Numbered from the stretch's first letter, positions 1 through 12,820 are shown. The stretch is 64,000 nt of DNA from Zygaena filipendulae (GCA_907165275.2 OU015652.1:5843001-5907000), one strand, 5' to 3'. Notes: generated by a model not told the origin, from the sequence alone. Program-made: numbers and translations.

Positions 1-352
1 TAAGTTACTTTTACCCCTAGGATAACAATGTACTATTTCATCACTCATGCTCTTTTAAATTTAAAAATCGAACGAGATTTTGAGACATTTAAGAAGTTTG
101 AACGTCCCGAAAATATAGTACCTATGTCCAGCAAGTGTTGAATAATTTATCTGATTTGACGCTTGAATCGAAAAAACTAGTAAACAGTCGTAGTCCTACA
201 ATTTCCAATAAAAGGAAATTGTTTGATCACGACTATATCAAATGAGGAACGAAAAAAACTATGTGTTCAGCTTTAAATTGTTCAAATCATGTGTAAATCA
301 CCAAATATGTATTTCCCCAAAAATAAGCATCTTCGCTAGTTCGTGTCCCTAA

Positions 353-513
353 GGGTGCGGTTCCACTGAGGCGGAGCGGAGCAGAGCGGAGACGAGCTGT
401 GCCACGATTCACCAATCAGGCTGCGGTTCCACTGAGACAGAGCCATGTAATTGGTGAATCGCGGCACAGCTCGTCTCCGCTCTGCTCTGCTCCGCCTCAG
501 TGGAACCGCACCC
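353..513. mobile_element. Hairpin MITE with long terminal inverted repeats
   Basis: Arms of about 64 bp, GGGTGCGGTTCCACTGAGG... and its complement, flank a short spacer of about 33 bp. The element is GC-rich (GGAGCGGAGCAGAGC) in AT-rich surroundings. The spacer carries a further degenerate GCGGTTCCACTGAG copy, so the start of the repeat occurs three times. No protein is encoded; the two short open frames here are palindrome artefacts. Confidence 0.85.
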
Positions 514-566
514 ATAATATTCCGCGCGGGTGTAAGCTTTTTACTCATGCATCTCCCTTGTATAAT

Positions 567-895
567 GGGCTAGTCGACTAAATTTTTTTAGTCCGGTTTG
601 TAGATTAATAATACATATGTTGGATAAGTATTTTTCGTTTTTTACATAATCAAAAAATAACGGCGATATATTGAGTTGAAATTTCGCGTGACGTTACTAT
701 CCAGTGCACTGTGCAGTTTGTATGGGTGCTTATAGCGGTTAATGACGTCACGACCCCCACCCTAAACTTTAATGCGCTATAGGTATCTATGTACATTTTC
801 ATTGATTTGAAAAAGCAAAAAATACGTGTCCATTATTTTTTTATTTTCTAACTGACGGACATATTAGAATTTTGATTTTCAAAAGTCAACATCCC
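567..895 (+). mobile_element. MITE family A, copy 1
   Basis: Full-length copy bounded by GGGC...GTCGACT and AGTCAACATCCC. Inside, AGTCCG...GACGGAC inverted arms, TGGACACGT-like blocks and a central palindromic region with GTGACGT motifs match five other copies in the window (25584, 27473, 38693, 50049, 56622). Confidence 0.8.
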
Positions 896-1256
896 TATTT
901 TACTCTTATGAGACACTTTTATAAATATCAAGTAGGTCTATGTCTATACGAATGTCTTCATTCATCATTCATAAGTAACGGACGTGCAATTTCCGATACT
1001 TAATGAAATAATCATTATGCAAAAATTACGTGCTCTTCCAATCTTCTAACAATTTCACGTTCTATTAAATAAAAAATAACTTCAAAGTTTTATTAGTCAG
1101 TTTAATTAAAGTTGCGAGCCATTGAACTGGTATGAGGGCAGCGTTAAACTTAAAAGGGAATTGCCATAATATGTAAACTTAATAAATCTAAGACCAGAAC
1201 CTCGGACATATTTTGTGTCTTGTTTTTTTACTTACTAATAAAACATTTAAGTGGGT
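896..1256. other. No gene seen
   Basis: AT-rich sequence between two MITEs, with stops in all frames and no repeat shared with the rest of the window. Confidence 0.6.
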
Positions 1257-1488
1257 AGAGCTTATCTAAGCTAAAATGACGCGCCCTTCCATCGGGCATA
1301 CGCACACGCGCAACCGTTAAAATATCGATACGACACGTCATATAAATCTGGTCTTGCTATTCGTCCTCAGTTGCCGCATAGTGTCGCCGCTCTCACACTA
1401 TTAAAGAGATATTATCAATACATGATATCGCATATCTAAAACTGATTATTGAGTAGTGGGGCGTATCATTTTAGTTTATATAAGCTCT
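1257..1488. mobile_element. MITE family D, copy 1
   Basis: 232-bp element whose ends are inverted repeats of about 30 bp (AGAGCTTATCTAAGCTAAAA and complement). The interior carries ATCGATACGACACGTCATATAAA and is about 90 percent identical by eye to the copy at 22053. Confidence 0.85.
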
Positions 1489-2629
1489 ATCTAGTTAGTA
1501 ATATTTTTCATTTTTTTTATTGGTTCAAGTGAAGGACGAGGGCGTTAAATAGATTTTAAGTTATAAGTTACAGGGGCAGGGTACACCCTGTAACGAATTG
1601 GCAGTTGCCACTTATTTCAGGGTAAAAGTTCGCATCGTTATGATAAGTACCTCCTTCATTTTTATTTTTAATATTTTAGTATTCTTTTAACGTTCCCGCA
1701 ACTGAACCAGAATTATAATTTACTCGCAGATAGAGAGCTAGTCAGTGGTCGTAGAACCAGCCTCTACCTGGAAACCCGAGTAGATACTAAAAACCCCCCT
1801 ACCCTACCCTAACTAGAAATATAGCAACTAAGTCAATCTGACCAAAACCTGGCATAATAATATACCTACAGTATCAGGATTTCTAACTACCACTTCGTCT
1901 CCCCCAATCTCCATTCTTTATTATCCTCTTCTCTTTCTTCCTGCGGCTATTAAAGTCACCTACGTATGTTCTATATATGTACCTACTCCTTTTGCTCTTT
2001 TTTATTGAACGTGGGTATAGGTACTAATATGATAATTATACAATTATCAAAAATCATTTCGTGTTTTGATATTTCCAAACATCTCCCCACTTATTTAACT
2101 TGGGGCAGGCCTTGACTATGTGCCTGAATCATTAAATAGGTACCAATAAAACTCTTGACAATAGCCCATAGGCATTTCAAAAGTTATATTAAATATAATT
2201 GCTGTATTCAATTTGTTTTTGAACGAACCTTGAGCGGAGAATCTAAGCTGACTTCAATTAATTCCTTTCACATAGAACATTATAATTTATGTATTTTTTT
2301 TTTTATATTCACTTAATTCATTATTAGGAGATATATTTTATCTTTCTAATAGTCTAAGGCTTGTGCGTGACTGTGTACTCTACTAATCCTGTTATATATT
2401 GACCTTTTGTCAGAAGATTTTCAAGACAAGATCAGTTGACGACTGTTATCTACGACAACAGCCGACTTCCAACGGAAAATGTAAAGATTCGGAAAAACCT
2501 CTACATTAGTCTAGACTCTAGATATACGTTATACCACTTGGTCGGTCGCCCATCCTAACGACTAGCTACCAAGAAAACAACCAAAGTTGCACTTTTAATA
2601 AAAAATAAATATTATATTCTATTTTATTC
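1489..2629. other. No gene seen
   Basis: AT-rich, no open frame over 60 codons. It contains only short lepidopteran-style TAGGTAC runs and leads into the pentanucleotide array. Confidence 0.6.
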
Positions 2630-4809
2630 TTCTATTCTATTCTGTTCTGTTCTGTTCTGTTCTGTTCTGTTCTGTTCTGTTCTGTTCTGTTCTGTTCTGT
2701 TCTGTTCTGTTCTGTTCTGTTCTGTTCTGTTCTGTTCTGTTCTGTTCTGTTCTGTTCTGTTCTGTTCTGTTCTGTTCTGTTCTGTTCTGTTCTGTTCTGT
2801 TCTGTTCTGTTCTGTTCTGTTCTGTTCTGTTCTGTTCTGTTCTGTTCTGTTCTGTTCTGTTCTGTTCTGTTCTGTTCTGTTCTGTTCTGTTCTGTTCTGT
2901 TCTGTTCTGTTCTGTTCTGTTCTGTTCTGTTCTGTTCTGTTCTGTTCTGTTCTGTTCTGTTCTGTTCTGTTCTGTTCTGTTCTGTTCTGTTCTGTTCTGT
3001 TCTGTTCTGTTCTGTTCTGTTCTGTTCTGTTCTGTTCTGTTCTGTTCTGTTCTGTTCTGTTCTGTTCTGTTCTGTTCTGTTCTGTTCTGTTCTGTTCTGT
3101 TCTGTTCTGTTCTGTTCTGTTCTGTTCTGTTCTGTTCTGTTCTGTTCTATTCTATTCTATTCTATTCTATTCTATTCTATTCTATTCTATTCTATTCTAT
3201 TCTATTCTATTCTATTCTATTCTATTCTATTCTATTCTATTCTATTCTATTCTATTCTATTCTATTCTATTCTATTCTATTCTATTCTATTCTATTCTAT
3301 TCTATTCTATTCTATTCTATTCTATTCTATTCTATTCTATTCTATTCTATTCTATTCTATTCTATTCTATTCTATTCTATTCTATTCTATTCTATTCTAT
3401 TCTATTCTATTCTATTCTATTCTATTCTATTCTATTCTATTCTATTCTATTCTATTCTATTCTATTCTATTCTATTCTATTCTATTCTATTCTATTCTAT
3501 TCTATTCTATTCTATTCTATTCTATTCTATTCTATTCTATTCTATTCTATTCTATTCTATTCTATTCTATTCTATTCTATTCTATTCTATTCTATTCTAT
3601 TCTATTCTATTCTATTCTATTCTATTCTATTCTATTCTATTCTATTCTATTCTATTCTATTCTATTCTATTCTATTCTATTCTATTCTATTCTATTCTAT
3701 TCTATTCTATTCTATTCTATTCTATTCTATTCTATTCTATTCTATTCTATTCTATTCTATTCTATTCTATTCTATTCTATTCTATTCTATTCTATTCTAT
3801 TCTATTCTATTCTATTCTATTCTATTCTATTCTATTCTATTCTATTCTATTCTATTCTATTCTATTCTATTCTATTCTATTCTATTCTATTCTATTCTAT
3901 TCTATTCTATTCTATTCTATTCTATTCTATTCTATTCTATTCTATTCTATTCTATTCTATTCTATTCTATTCTATTCTATTCTATTCTATTCTATTCTAT
4001 TCTATTCTATTCTATTCTATTCTATTCTATTCTATTCTATTCTATTCTATTCTATTCTATTCTATTCTATTCTATTCTATTCTATTCTATTCTATTCTAT
4101 TCTATTCTATTCTATTCTATTCTATTCTATTCTATTCTATTCTATTCTATTCTATTCTATTCTATTCTATTCTATTCTATTCTATTCTATTCTATTCTAT
4201 TCTATTCTATTCTATTCTATTCTATTCTATTCTATTCTATTCTATTCTATTCTATTCTATTCTATTCTATTCTATTCTATTCTATTCTATTCTATTCTAT
4301 TCTATTCTATTCTATTCTATTCTATTCTATTCTATTCTATTCTATTCTATTCTATTCTATTCTATTCTATTCTATTCTATTCTATTCTATTCTATTCTAT
4401 TCTATTCTATTCTATTCTATTCTATTCTATTCTATTCTATTCTATTCTATTCTATTCTATTCTATTCTATTCTATTCTATTCTATTCTATTCTATTCTAT
4501 TCTATTCTATTCTATTCTATTCTATTCTATTCTATTCTATTCTATTCTATTCTATTCTATTCTATTCTATTCTATTCTATTCTATTCTATTCTATTCTAT
4601 TCTATTCTATTCTATTCTATTCTATTCTATTCTATTCTATTCTATTCTATTCTATTCTATTCTATTCTATTCTATTCTATTCTATTCTATTCTATTCTAT
4701 TCTATTCTATTCTATTCTATTCTATTCTATTCTATTCTATTCTATTCTATTCTATTCTATTCTATTCTATTCTATTCTATTCTATTCTATTCTATTCTAT
4801 TGTATTCTA
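2630..4809. repeat. Giant two-block pentanucleotide array, (TTCTG)101 then (TTCTA)~331
   Basis: From 2640 to 3144 the sequence is perfect TTCTG; from 3145 to 4799 it is perfect TTCTA, then it decays through TTGTA. A short imperfect TTCTA/TTTTA lead-in starts near 2618. The blocks meet at a single clean G-to-A junction with no interspersed units. Each block therefore expanded from one founder unit recently, by slippage or unequal exchange. The total is about 2.17 kb. Confidence 0.98.
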
Positions 4810-7800
4810 AAGGTAAGGGACTAAGGGTGCTATTTAGTTTTAGGGTAGGTACGGAATCCTGAAAATTATGAAAATTCGAGATTCTATTCAGTCGGCGCAT
4901 GTAAATCAATGAGTCGGTGCCCAAAACGCGAAAAAACATGACGAAACTGTAGAAAGTTGAAATAATTAAGTATAAAACTAATTGTGTAGGTATTAAATTG
5001 TATTCGAGAGGATAAATATTATAAACCAATTATCGAGCTTGAGTTACTGACAAAACGAAAGATTAGCTGTAGAACCCATGAGCTTGTCGACCTAAACGGT
5101 TATTACTTAAGTTCAATAATTATAGATTGGAGGTAAACCACACAAAATATTTTGTTTTAACATTTTTAGGTAGATACTTACCTACCTATCTACTTACTAC
5201 CTACAAGTCGAATATTATCGTTTAAAACGTAAAAGGGATTGTGGTTTATTATATGAAGGTTTGTTTTTAGCTTCATTGGCGCCATATTTTGTACGACATT
5301 TAACTATCGCATAAAAAAAATTAAAGATTTTTGAAGATGCAAACAAAAATATATTCAAGATCAATAATAAAAAATCATCGAATTTTATTAAATATTAAAC
5401 AATGTTATCTGTAATGTAGTTGTATCCAATAACAATTCAGTTTATTTATCAATAAGGTTTATCTGAATAAGAGTCAGAAGCTCATATTATCATTTATAAC
5501 GTGGCTTATCTCAAACTGCAGGACGACATTTTGCATTCAATCCAATCAAATGACATCTCGACATAATATAGAAATAATAATATAGTGAGTCCAATATGTG
5601 TCTTATCTTTTTCCTTAAATAATTCTTCGTGATATACCTACCAAAGTCGGCGCCTTATGCGCGCGGTCATATACATCAGGGGCGCTACCAACATCTCTTT
5701 AAATCTTAATATAAATTTTCATCGATATTAGGTCGATTTTAAAGTCGACTTTATACAAAGTGTGCAAGATTGAAATTGCAATGGTCGAAATTTCGATGTA
5801 AGGTTAAAATAACACTGAGATAATAGTAGGGCCCCAGCTAGGGCCACTGAACCAGTTAGATCCTTTTTGATCTTTTACTCACGCTGCAAGTCTAGAATCT
5901 TTTTTTTGTGTCTAGAATGCCTGTATTCCGTGTATAAGTCTTTTATTTTTAGCTCCATCGTTTATTTATAGTTCGCTTGAAAAAGTGGTCGACCAGTTAG
6001 TTCCTAGGGTCAACGCATTCGAGGCTTTTTACCTTTAGACCGTGCAGCTGTTACACAATACTCGAAGGGATTGTTCGCTGAATAAGCATAATATGAAAAT
6101 CTATTGAGATCGTTCTATGCCTTCAGGTCGAGAATGACCACGCACTCTTTGGTCAAATCCGTTTATTCGTAAGAATATGGTAACATTGGGATTTGAGATG
6201 TTTTATTTTAAATTATTCTCTATTCACCGCCTTGGCATGAAAATTTCCAAAAAGAAACCAATGGATTTATGTAGCTGAGCTCCACATTTTTACCCGTGTG
6301 AGTTTCGGATTCCCACAGGTACTATTTTTCTAAACTAAAAGTAGCCTAAGTTATTCCTTATAACATCAGCTATCTGCCGGTGAAAGTCCCGTTAAAATCT
6401 GACCAGCTTAGTTGTAGTTGTAGTATTAGCTGAAACAAACAAATATTAAAAAAAAGAAAAAAAAATTGCGTTTTTTTTTAAGTGAAAAGCTGTTAATTTG
6501 GAATTACATACGGACACTGCAATTCTATTTATATGTATAGATGGTAATTAAAAATAGTTAAACTTTTTTTTTACTTAAAAATTTCATTCATTTCACCAGA
6601 GGCAGCCTATTGATGAGATCAGTTAGCTCTGCTCTCCGAAATATCGCGAAACAGAGAAACTGCAGGTCAACTGATAAAAATTCACTTTGGCCTGATATTA
6701 ACTTAAGATTTAGAGACACTTTACTGGATTAAAATTTTATTGTGATATTCATAAGCTATTTTTGCATCCGTGTAAAAATCTCGATAAATTGGCTTGCTTC
6801 AGCAGTATCTGTCATGCAACATACTTTAAAATTTTCCGACACTTAAAATTTAAAGACGCTGTTGGTTAACAGAAAAAAAACTGATTAAATGTCACATATG
6901 CAATCCAAAGATAAATGATATAATGTTAAGCTTAAATAAGTGACAGTGATCTTATTATAGCGAATAACAATTATCGTTATTTATTGAAAACTAAATTCAT
7001 ACTGATGAAATTTCAAGATGTATGACACAAAATTAGCTGAATAAAAAGTTACAGTTTATTTATTCAGAAGCTTGATGACTGTATTTGAAAAATTGTAGGC
7101 AGAGACAGTGTGCATTCTATTTACTTACGAACCTTCGGTCTTTTACATTCAAATTTGTTCAACAAACAATCTGAAAGGATATTTCGAAATATTTTCTCAC
7201 ACACATTGTTATTCAAACAAAGATCACGCAACGTCGCCGCGCCGGTCGTAATTCCATACAAGAAGATAAATGTGTTAGTAACTTACATCAGTTAAACCTT
7301 ATAATATGTAGGTATATTGTCAAATTCCAGATTCTAGATTCTCTGTGACTAACGACATTCCTTCCCTTTATCCTGTGTACAACAAACACTAACGATCTAA
7401 GAAGCGGAAGAAATACAATATGCACATATTCCGTATGCCATAAGACTTATTGTCTATATATTTTAGGAAGACTTGTGTACCTAAGTAATGCGAGCAATGT
7501 TACTCAAGTGATATCCCTCTATGGGTGATGCAACATCAACCATTACGCAATAGAAACAAACATCACACTATCACCCGATGCCTACTCGGCACTTGGCTCA
7601 AAGATACAAGTAGGTAATAGGTAATAATAATATCTCAGATTTAACCATTTCGGAGGGTATGATCGCTACACTAGGTTCATTTTTCATTTCTTTAGAACGC
7701 GTCGAATAATGTTTGAGTGATGGTAATGTTTCAGTGATACGTAATGTTTGAGTAATAAGTAATGTTTGCGAGTGATATCATCCGACCAGAAAAGTAATGC

Positions 7801-7860
7801 CATATCACATCATACTGAAAGGTGATGTTTTGCGGATGTCTTTAAGTATCGCACCTCAAA
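4810..7860. other. No gene seen
   Basis: About 3 kb of AT-rich sequence. A few short frames (for example 7110-7295) have no recognisable protein similarity or splice context. An imperfect repeated TAATGTTT(G/C)AGTGAT pattern occurs at about 7708-7775. Confidence 0.55.
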
Positions 7861-8104
7861 AGGAAAAAGGAACCCATATATGGGATCATTTCGTTGTCCG
7901 CCTATCTGTCCGTCAAGATCCTTTTTAGAACCCTCTCCAAAGCCAAGCGTATATTACAGATCATTCTCGAAAGTTCTAGGTAGTCATTTCCCACAAGAAG
8001 TTCATTGGTGCGATATCCCCCTTTTCATCCAAAACCAACCCCTGCAGCTGGAAACCGAAACTTCTTCATGGACTCGGTAGAAGGCTACCATATGTGTGTA
8101 GAAA

Positions 8105-8380
8105 ACGATAGCTATAACGATTGTGATGTCGATGACGATGACGGTGAATACAGCAAAAATGACGATGACCATGACGATGACGATAGCGATGAAGATAACG
8201 ATTATGATGTCGATGACGATGACGATAAAGAAGATGATGGTGAAGACGATAATGATAACAATGTCGATGATGATAAAAATTATAAAGTCGATGACGATGA
8301 TGATGTTGAAGACGATGAATACCACAACGACAACGATGACGATAACGACATCGACATCAATAACGATAAGGAAGACTTCC
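8105..8380. repeat. GATGAC-type simple repeat encoding an Asp/Asn-rich frame
   Basis: Imperfect GATGACGATGACG repeats that also read AAC/AAT/GAA. On the plus strand the frame from 8005 to 8391 is open for 128 codons with over 40 percent Asp, and the reverse strand is also open for over 100 codons. Openness in several frames is a by-product of the trinucleotide-phased repeat, so I annotate a repeat, not a gene. An AATAAA follows closely at 8390. Confidence 0.8.
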
Positions 8381-9089
8381 CGTGTTTTTAATAAAATCTA
8401 ACTAACTTTTTATATTATTACTTGTCATACATATTTAAAGTAACATAAAATTTGTTTTCACCGGAATGTTTATTTAACACGCCCATTAGGTACCATAGCT
8501 AGCTACTAATGTTTACTCCTATGACTACAACAAATACAGTCGCAGCCCGCCCAGCGCCCAGCCCATGCGCTACGCAGTCAGCGAGGCATCGCTGTCCTTG
8601 CATTCTTTGAGCGAAGCAAATTGGTACCGGTACAATGACCCTTGACAATGTGAAGGGAAACATGGCCCTCGAATATGCTATTAGACATTAATTACGTATT
8701 CTTTGCGTAGTGACCCTGGGGGTCAGAAGGGCTCTCAAAGCGATTGCGTTAACTTTATAAATATCTCATGACAGATTCAATGGTATTTAGACCACTGTAT
8801 AAAACTGTAATATATACGATTACCATATCTACTCTCATGTATTATGCAAATGTACCTAAATGTTTTATGACTTGTATGCGTAGATCGTACCGTACATAGT
8901 AGATACCTATATAATATTATGTAGGTATGTACCTATTATTACTTACATACCTGCTAATATTGTATGAGTTCGAAATCTATACATAAAATAAAATTGTAAT
9001 AGGTCGATGTCTGTACATGGGAGATAATTAAGAAAAAATAAATTTAGGCGACTCTATGAGTAATATAGAAGCAAAAAGTTTTTAGAATT

Positions 9090-9387
9090 TTTGTCTGTCT
9101 GTATGTTTGTATTCGTGCTACGCAAAAACTGCTGCACCAAATTGAATGCGGTTTTTTTTGTTGTATTGCTAAGGGTCTAACTTGGATACGCATGTTTCAC
9201 ATTATGCATAAATGTGAAAGTGTGGATGTATGTTACTCAATCACGCAAAAACGGCTGAACGGATTTGGATAAAATTTGGCATGCACGTTGTTAGGGGTAC
9301 ATAGAAGGACATAGGGTACTTTTCATCCCAGAATTCCCGCGGGAACTCCAAAATTACCGCAGGTGAAAACGCGGGGCACAGCTAGTA
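9090..9387 (+). mobile_element. Repeat family B copy (truncated retroelement-like), plus
   Basis: Ends in the family hallmark GGGCACAGCTAGTA and contains ACGGCTGAACGGATTTGG, GACATAGGGTACTTTTCATC and CCCGCGGGAACTCC. This family occurs about 20 times in the window in both orientations, usually truncated on the side away from AGCTAGTA. I see no coding capacity. Confidence 0.75.
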
Positions 9388-9390
9388 AGT

Positions 9391-9500
9391 AATAATAAAT
9401 AATATATTAACCTATGGGTGGATAAATTCGAATAATCGTGCATCGAATAATAAATAATATATTAACCTATGGGTGGATAAATTCGAATAATCGTGCATCG
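9391..9500. repeat. Exact tandem duplication, two 55-bp units
   Basis: The unit starting AATAATAAATAATATATTAA is repeated once with no mismatch seen, directly after the end of a family B element. The perfect identity suggests a recent event. Confidence 0.9.
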
Positions 9501-12408
9501 AATATCCGAACGTAGTGCGTCAAGTCACAATCGCGGGATATGAGGAAGCATGAAATTGGTGGGAGGCGGAGAGTGTCTTTACTCTTTGATAGAAGCATGA
9601 AAGTTAATTGAAGGTAAATAAAGTATTAAATCGCGAGATAGACATGACTCAAAACTTGAACTCAAGCAAATATTTATATGACAAATTAAGTTGGAAGAAC
9701 AATAATAGAACTTACATGTCTCCGAAATTTTTAAAACAATGATTTTTACTTTCAGTAACAATTTTGTTCAGAATTTATCAATAGTCCACGAATACAACTT
9801 TAATCTAAAACTTTAAAGTTTTTTATTATTTATATTTAAGGATAATCGGTAAAAGTGCGTATCAAATACACATTTTGCTTTTCATCTGCTTCATGATTAT
9901 ATTTAAAGCTTTGGCCTATACGTAACTTTTACGAGTTTATAGTAGGGGGCGTTAGCAACATCGACATCGCCATGTTTACAAACAAACTACAAAGAGATCA
10001 ACGCACGCAAAGTAGGTTAACGCAGCGACGCCTGTGCGGCCCGCTCGGTGCGCCCGCTGCGTGGTCTGCGCCGCATGTTGAGCTGGTCGTGGTCGCATAC
10101 TACGAGCGACTAACTGGATTCATTACTATCAATTAAATTTTTTTTTTTTCGCTATTGTTTTTCTAAATGTTAACGATAAACGAAATTTTCAGTAGTTACA
10201 TAAATACGTTTATAACAGTACATTACAAAAAAGGATATTTTAAAAAGGATATATCAGGATTCATAAATAGCAACTAACACCAGTTGCTGTATGGTTCAAG
10301 ATGTAATTGTAAAAAAAATTATGTAATTATGTAACAAAGCTATAAAATAAATACGTAATAAGTATATCAGAAAATCTTACATATCATGACAGTTACTTAA
10401 ATATAACTAAAAGAAACTTAAAAAGCGCAGTTCAGCAAAGGTGAACGAACTCATCTACGAACAAATTATACCGGTGTCGGAGAAATCGATAACATATCTG
10501 TTGACAAGCCCGCCGGAAGAAAGTTCCTGGTGCTTTGCAGTTTACAAATTACGCGGCGAGGCGAGTGGTGGTGTCGAGTTGTTTGCTCTCAGCTCGCCTC
10601 CGTCTGTACTCGATGGCCTACATAGACAATGTGCCCCATAGTTTATTGTCACAGACCTAATTCCGTGGGTGCACCGCCACGGCACCGCTAGGCGACGTGA
10701 CACACTTAGATCACTCCGAAAGTTTCACCGACACAGAGAAACTTACAGTATCTAATAGCACTAACATCCGTCTATGCAGATTTCCAGAGCAAGAGAGCCT
10801 TCAAGAATTGTTGATCCAAATACGACAATTACAAAGCGAACAGCAGACAGAGCCATTTATTATAAAGTAAAGTGACGACAAAACTTTATTCTCTTTTGAC
10901 CTAATTTTATTAAGAAACCTATCTGCCGCCGCCTGCCGTGTATAAGTAGTAGCCTGGTAGGTTGTATTTTGTTCTAACTTTCTAAAAATAATATATGAAT
11001 CGATGATATCTACTTATTATTGATAGGTAAAGTTTATTTATAGTATTTTGAAAGTAGATATTTTTTTCACAAGGAAATAAAAACCTACCTAACCTGTAAT
11101 ACGGACATAAATGAATTGATAAAGAATATGAAAAAATGAAAAATGTGTTTATTAGGGAAACGGTTCGTAACCTATACTTATACCATAATGTACAATTATA
11201 GGCACATTTAATTCAGAGGCAGGATAGGAATGAGTTGGCGACCTGGGTTCTAAACTAAGCGAACTTGTATCATAAAACCCAGATTTTATATTATTTTATT
11301 TGTAATAATATAAAATCTGCGTACATATTATAAAATAAGTACTGAAGAATGTGTAATAAACCAACTCGTTTTCGTTACCAATAGTAGGCGGCAAGAAAAA
11401 CTTGCACTAGTGTTGCGCTCGAAAGCGTAGGCATTTCACCATAAAATCTAGAAAGTGTTCTTAAGAAGAAAGTGAAGAAGTAGGGGCAACATGTGCAGCG
11501 AGGCGCGCGATTGCTGCGACTGCGCCGGCGCCGGCGACAACAGCCGTACCTATTCACTTCCGATCTTTCAATTTCCAGTTCATCTAGATTCATTTTTCCA
11601 CCCTCGCACGAAAGCATGCGCATTTCTATTCTCACATATTTCATGCTTGTATTATTTATGAACGCACTCATTGTTACTTTCTTTTCCGTTCGCTCTTATT
11701 TAGTACGTTTTACAGTACGCTTTTACTATCAAAGATGCTATCATTCTTAGTGCAGTGTTGTTAGACAGTGTGGAAGTTGCTTCTGTATAATAAATTTCGT
11801 AATTTTTTCAGATATTGCTAGTTATTTATTCAACTCAAAAACTCCTTAGGAATCTCTTTAGTTTATGGATACCTAACCTAACATTCACACGCACTTACTG
11901 TGCGTCCGGTAACCGTTTTCCATTAGCCAAGAGAATTGTTAGGACTTCGTAATAAAGTATTTATGTATTGTTTAATATTTAATTAAATTCCTATGTATCA
12001 GTTCCGCTGAATACTCGGTATACTAGCATGCGAGTTAGTTTAACATAGAAATCGGAAATAGTGACAATCCAACACGACAATCCCACATTTATGCTAAGTT
12101 CTGACAGGGACTTATAGGTGAGCACGCATTATCACTAGCACGTTCCACGCGCGTAGCGTTTAGCGAGAACATATTAAGTAGAGTTACATAATGCAACCTC
12201 ACGTCTATTTATAGAATTCACGTTCATTATTATCTATGAGAAGAATTAACACGCATATGTTATAGGTACAGAATAATAGAACAGCTGTGATTGACACATT
12301 TTTTATTATGTTGTAACTTGTATTAAATATAAAACGCTTGTCCTAAATTTTTCCGCTACGTGATCGTGTTCCTACTGAATTCTCATCGTCGTAATGAAAC
12401 TATTGCAG
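9501..12408. other. Gene-poor stretch with GC-rich islands
   Basis: No assignable gene. GC-rich islands stand out at about 10010-10100, 10480-10630 and 11485-11545 against AT-rich flanks. The island at 11490 starts ATGTGCAGCGAGGCGCGCG but no splice partner could be proved. A short imperfect palindrome (GATTTTATATTATT and its complement) lies at about 11282-11320. The islands may be enhancers or non-coding first exons. Confidence 0.4.
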
Positions 12409-12722
12409 GGCTGCTGGCGCTGTGTCGGTAGCAACTGGCAATGCCGTTGCAAAGTGTCGTTTTGTATCTTGAGAGAAAGAGTGTGAAGGAGAAAGATGGG
12501 CATTTCACCGCGTGGGGTCATTGCGCTCGCGATACTGTCGCTGATTGTATCCCAATGGCCGGATGTGGGTCTAGGCCGGCGTTCGTCGACCCGCGTGACC
12601 CACTTATGGAACTCGCACATGTTCACGTTGCTTTCACACTCCAAGACCACGGTGGGGGGCTCACTGCAGATGCATACTTACTTATACTACTACCTCTTTG
12701 ACATACAGCTTTCACAAAAGTT
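12409..12722. other. GC-rich island with coding-like frames on both strands; possible first exon
   Basis: On the plus strand an ATG at 12496 (AAAGATGG) opens a frame starting MGISPRGVIALAILSLIVSQ, which resembles a signal peptide, and runs to a strong donor GTGAGT at 12723 (phase 2). On the minus strand a frame through ECESNVNMCEFHKWVTRVDE is also open, with an AG at its upstream edge near 12668. Only one at most can be real, and I recognise neither protein. The interval could be the first exon of a secreted or membrane protein whose later exons lie beyond long introns, or simply a GC-rich regulatory island. Confidence 0.3.
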
Positions 12723-12773
12723 GTGAGTACTTACTCAATATTATCTACTCGTTTTCGTGAATAGGTATGTAAT

Positions 12774-12820
12774 GAAAACTATAATACCTAGTACAAATAA
12801 CACTAGGTATTATAGTTTTC
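12774..12820. repeat. Perfect 19-bp inverted repeat
   Basis: GAAAACTATAATACCTAGT and its complement are separated by 9 bp. It lies about 50 bp downstream of the GTGAGT donor-like site of the preceding island. It may be a short MITE remnant. Confidence 0.75.

Noticed and set aside
2640..4799. Pentamer array considered as a CRISPR-like or regulatory array
   Set aside because: There are no spacers; every unit is identical within a block, so it is a plain satellite.
8005..8391. 128-codon aspartate-rich frame followed by AATAAA
   Set aside because: The frame is produced by a GATGAC simple repeat; other frames and the opposite strand are equally open, and no upstream exon or promoter is evident.
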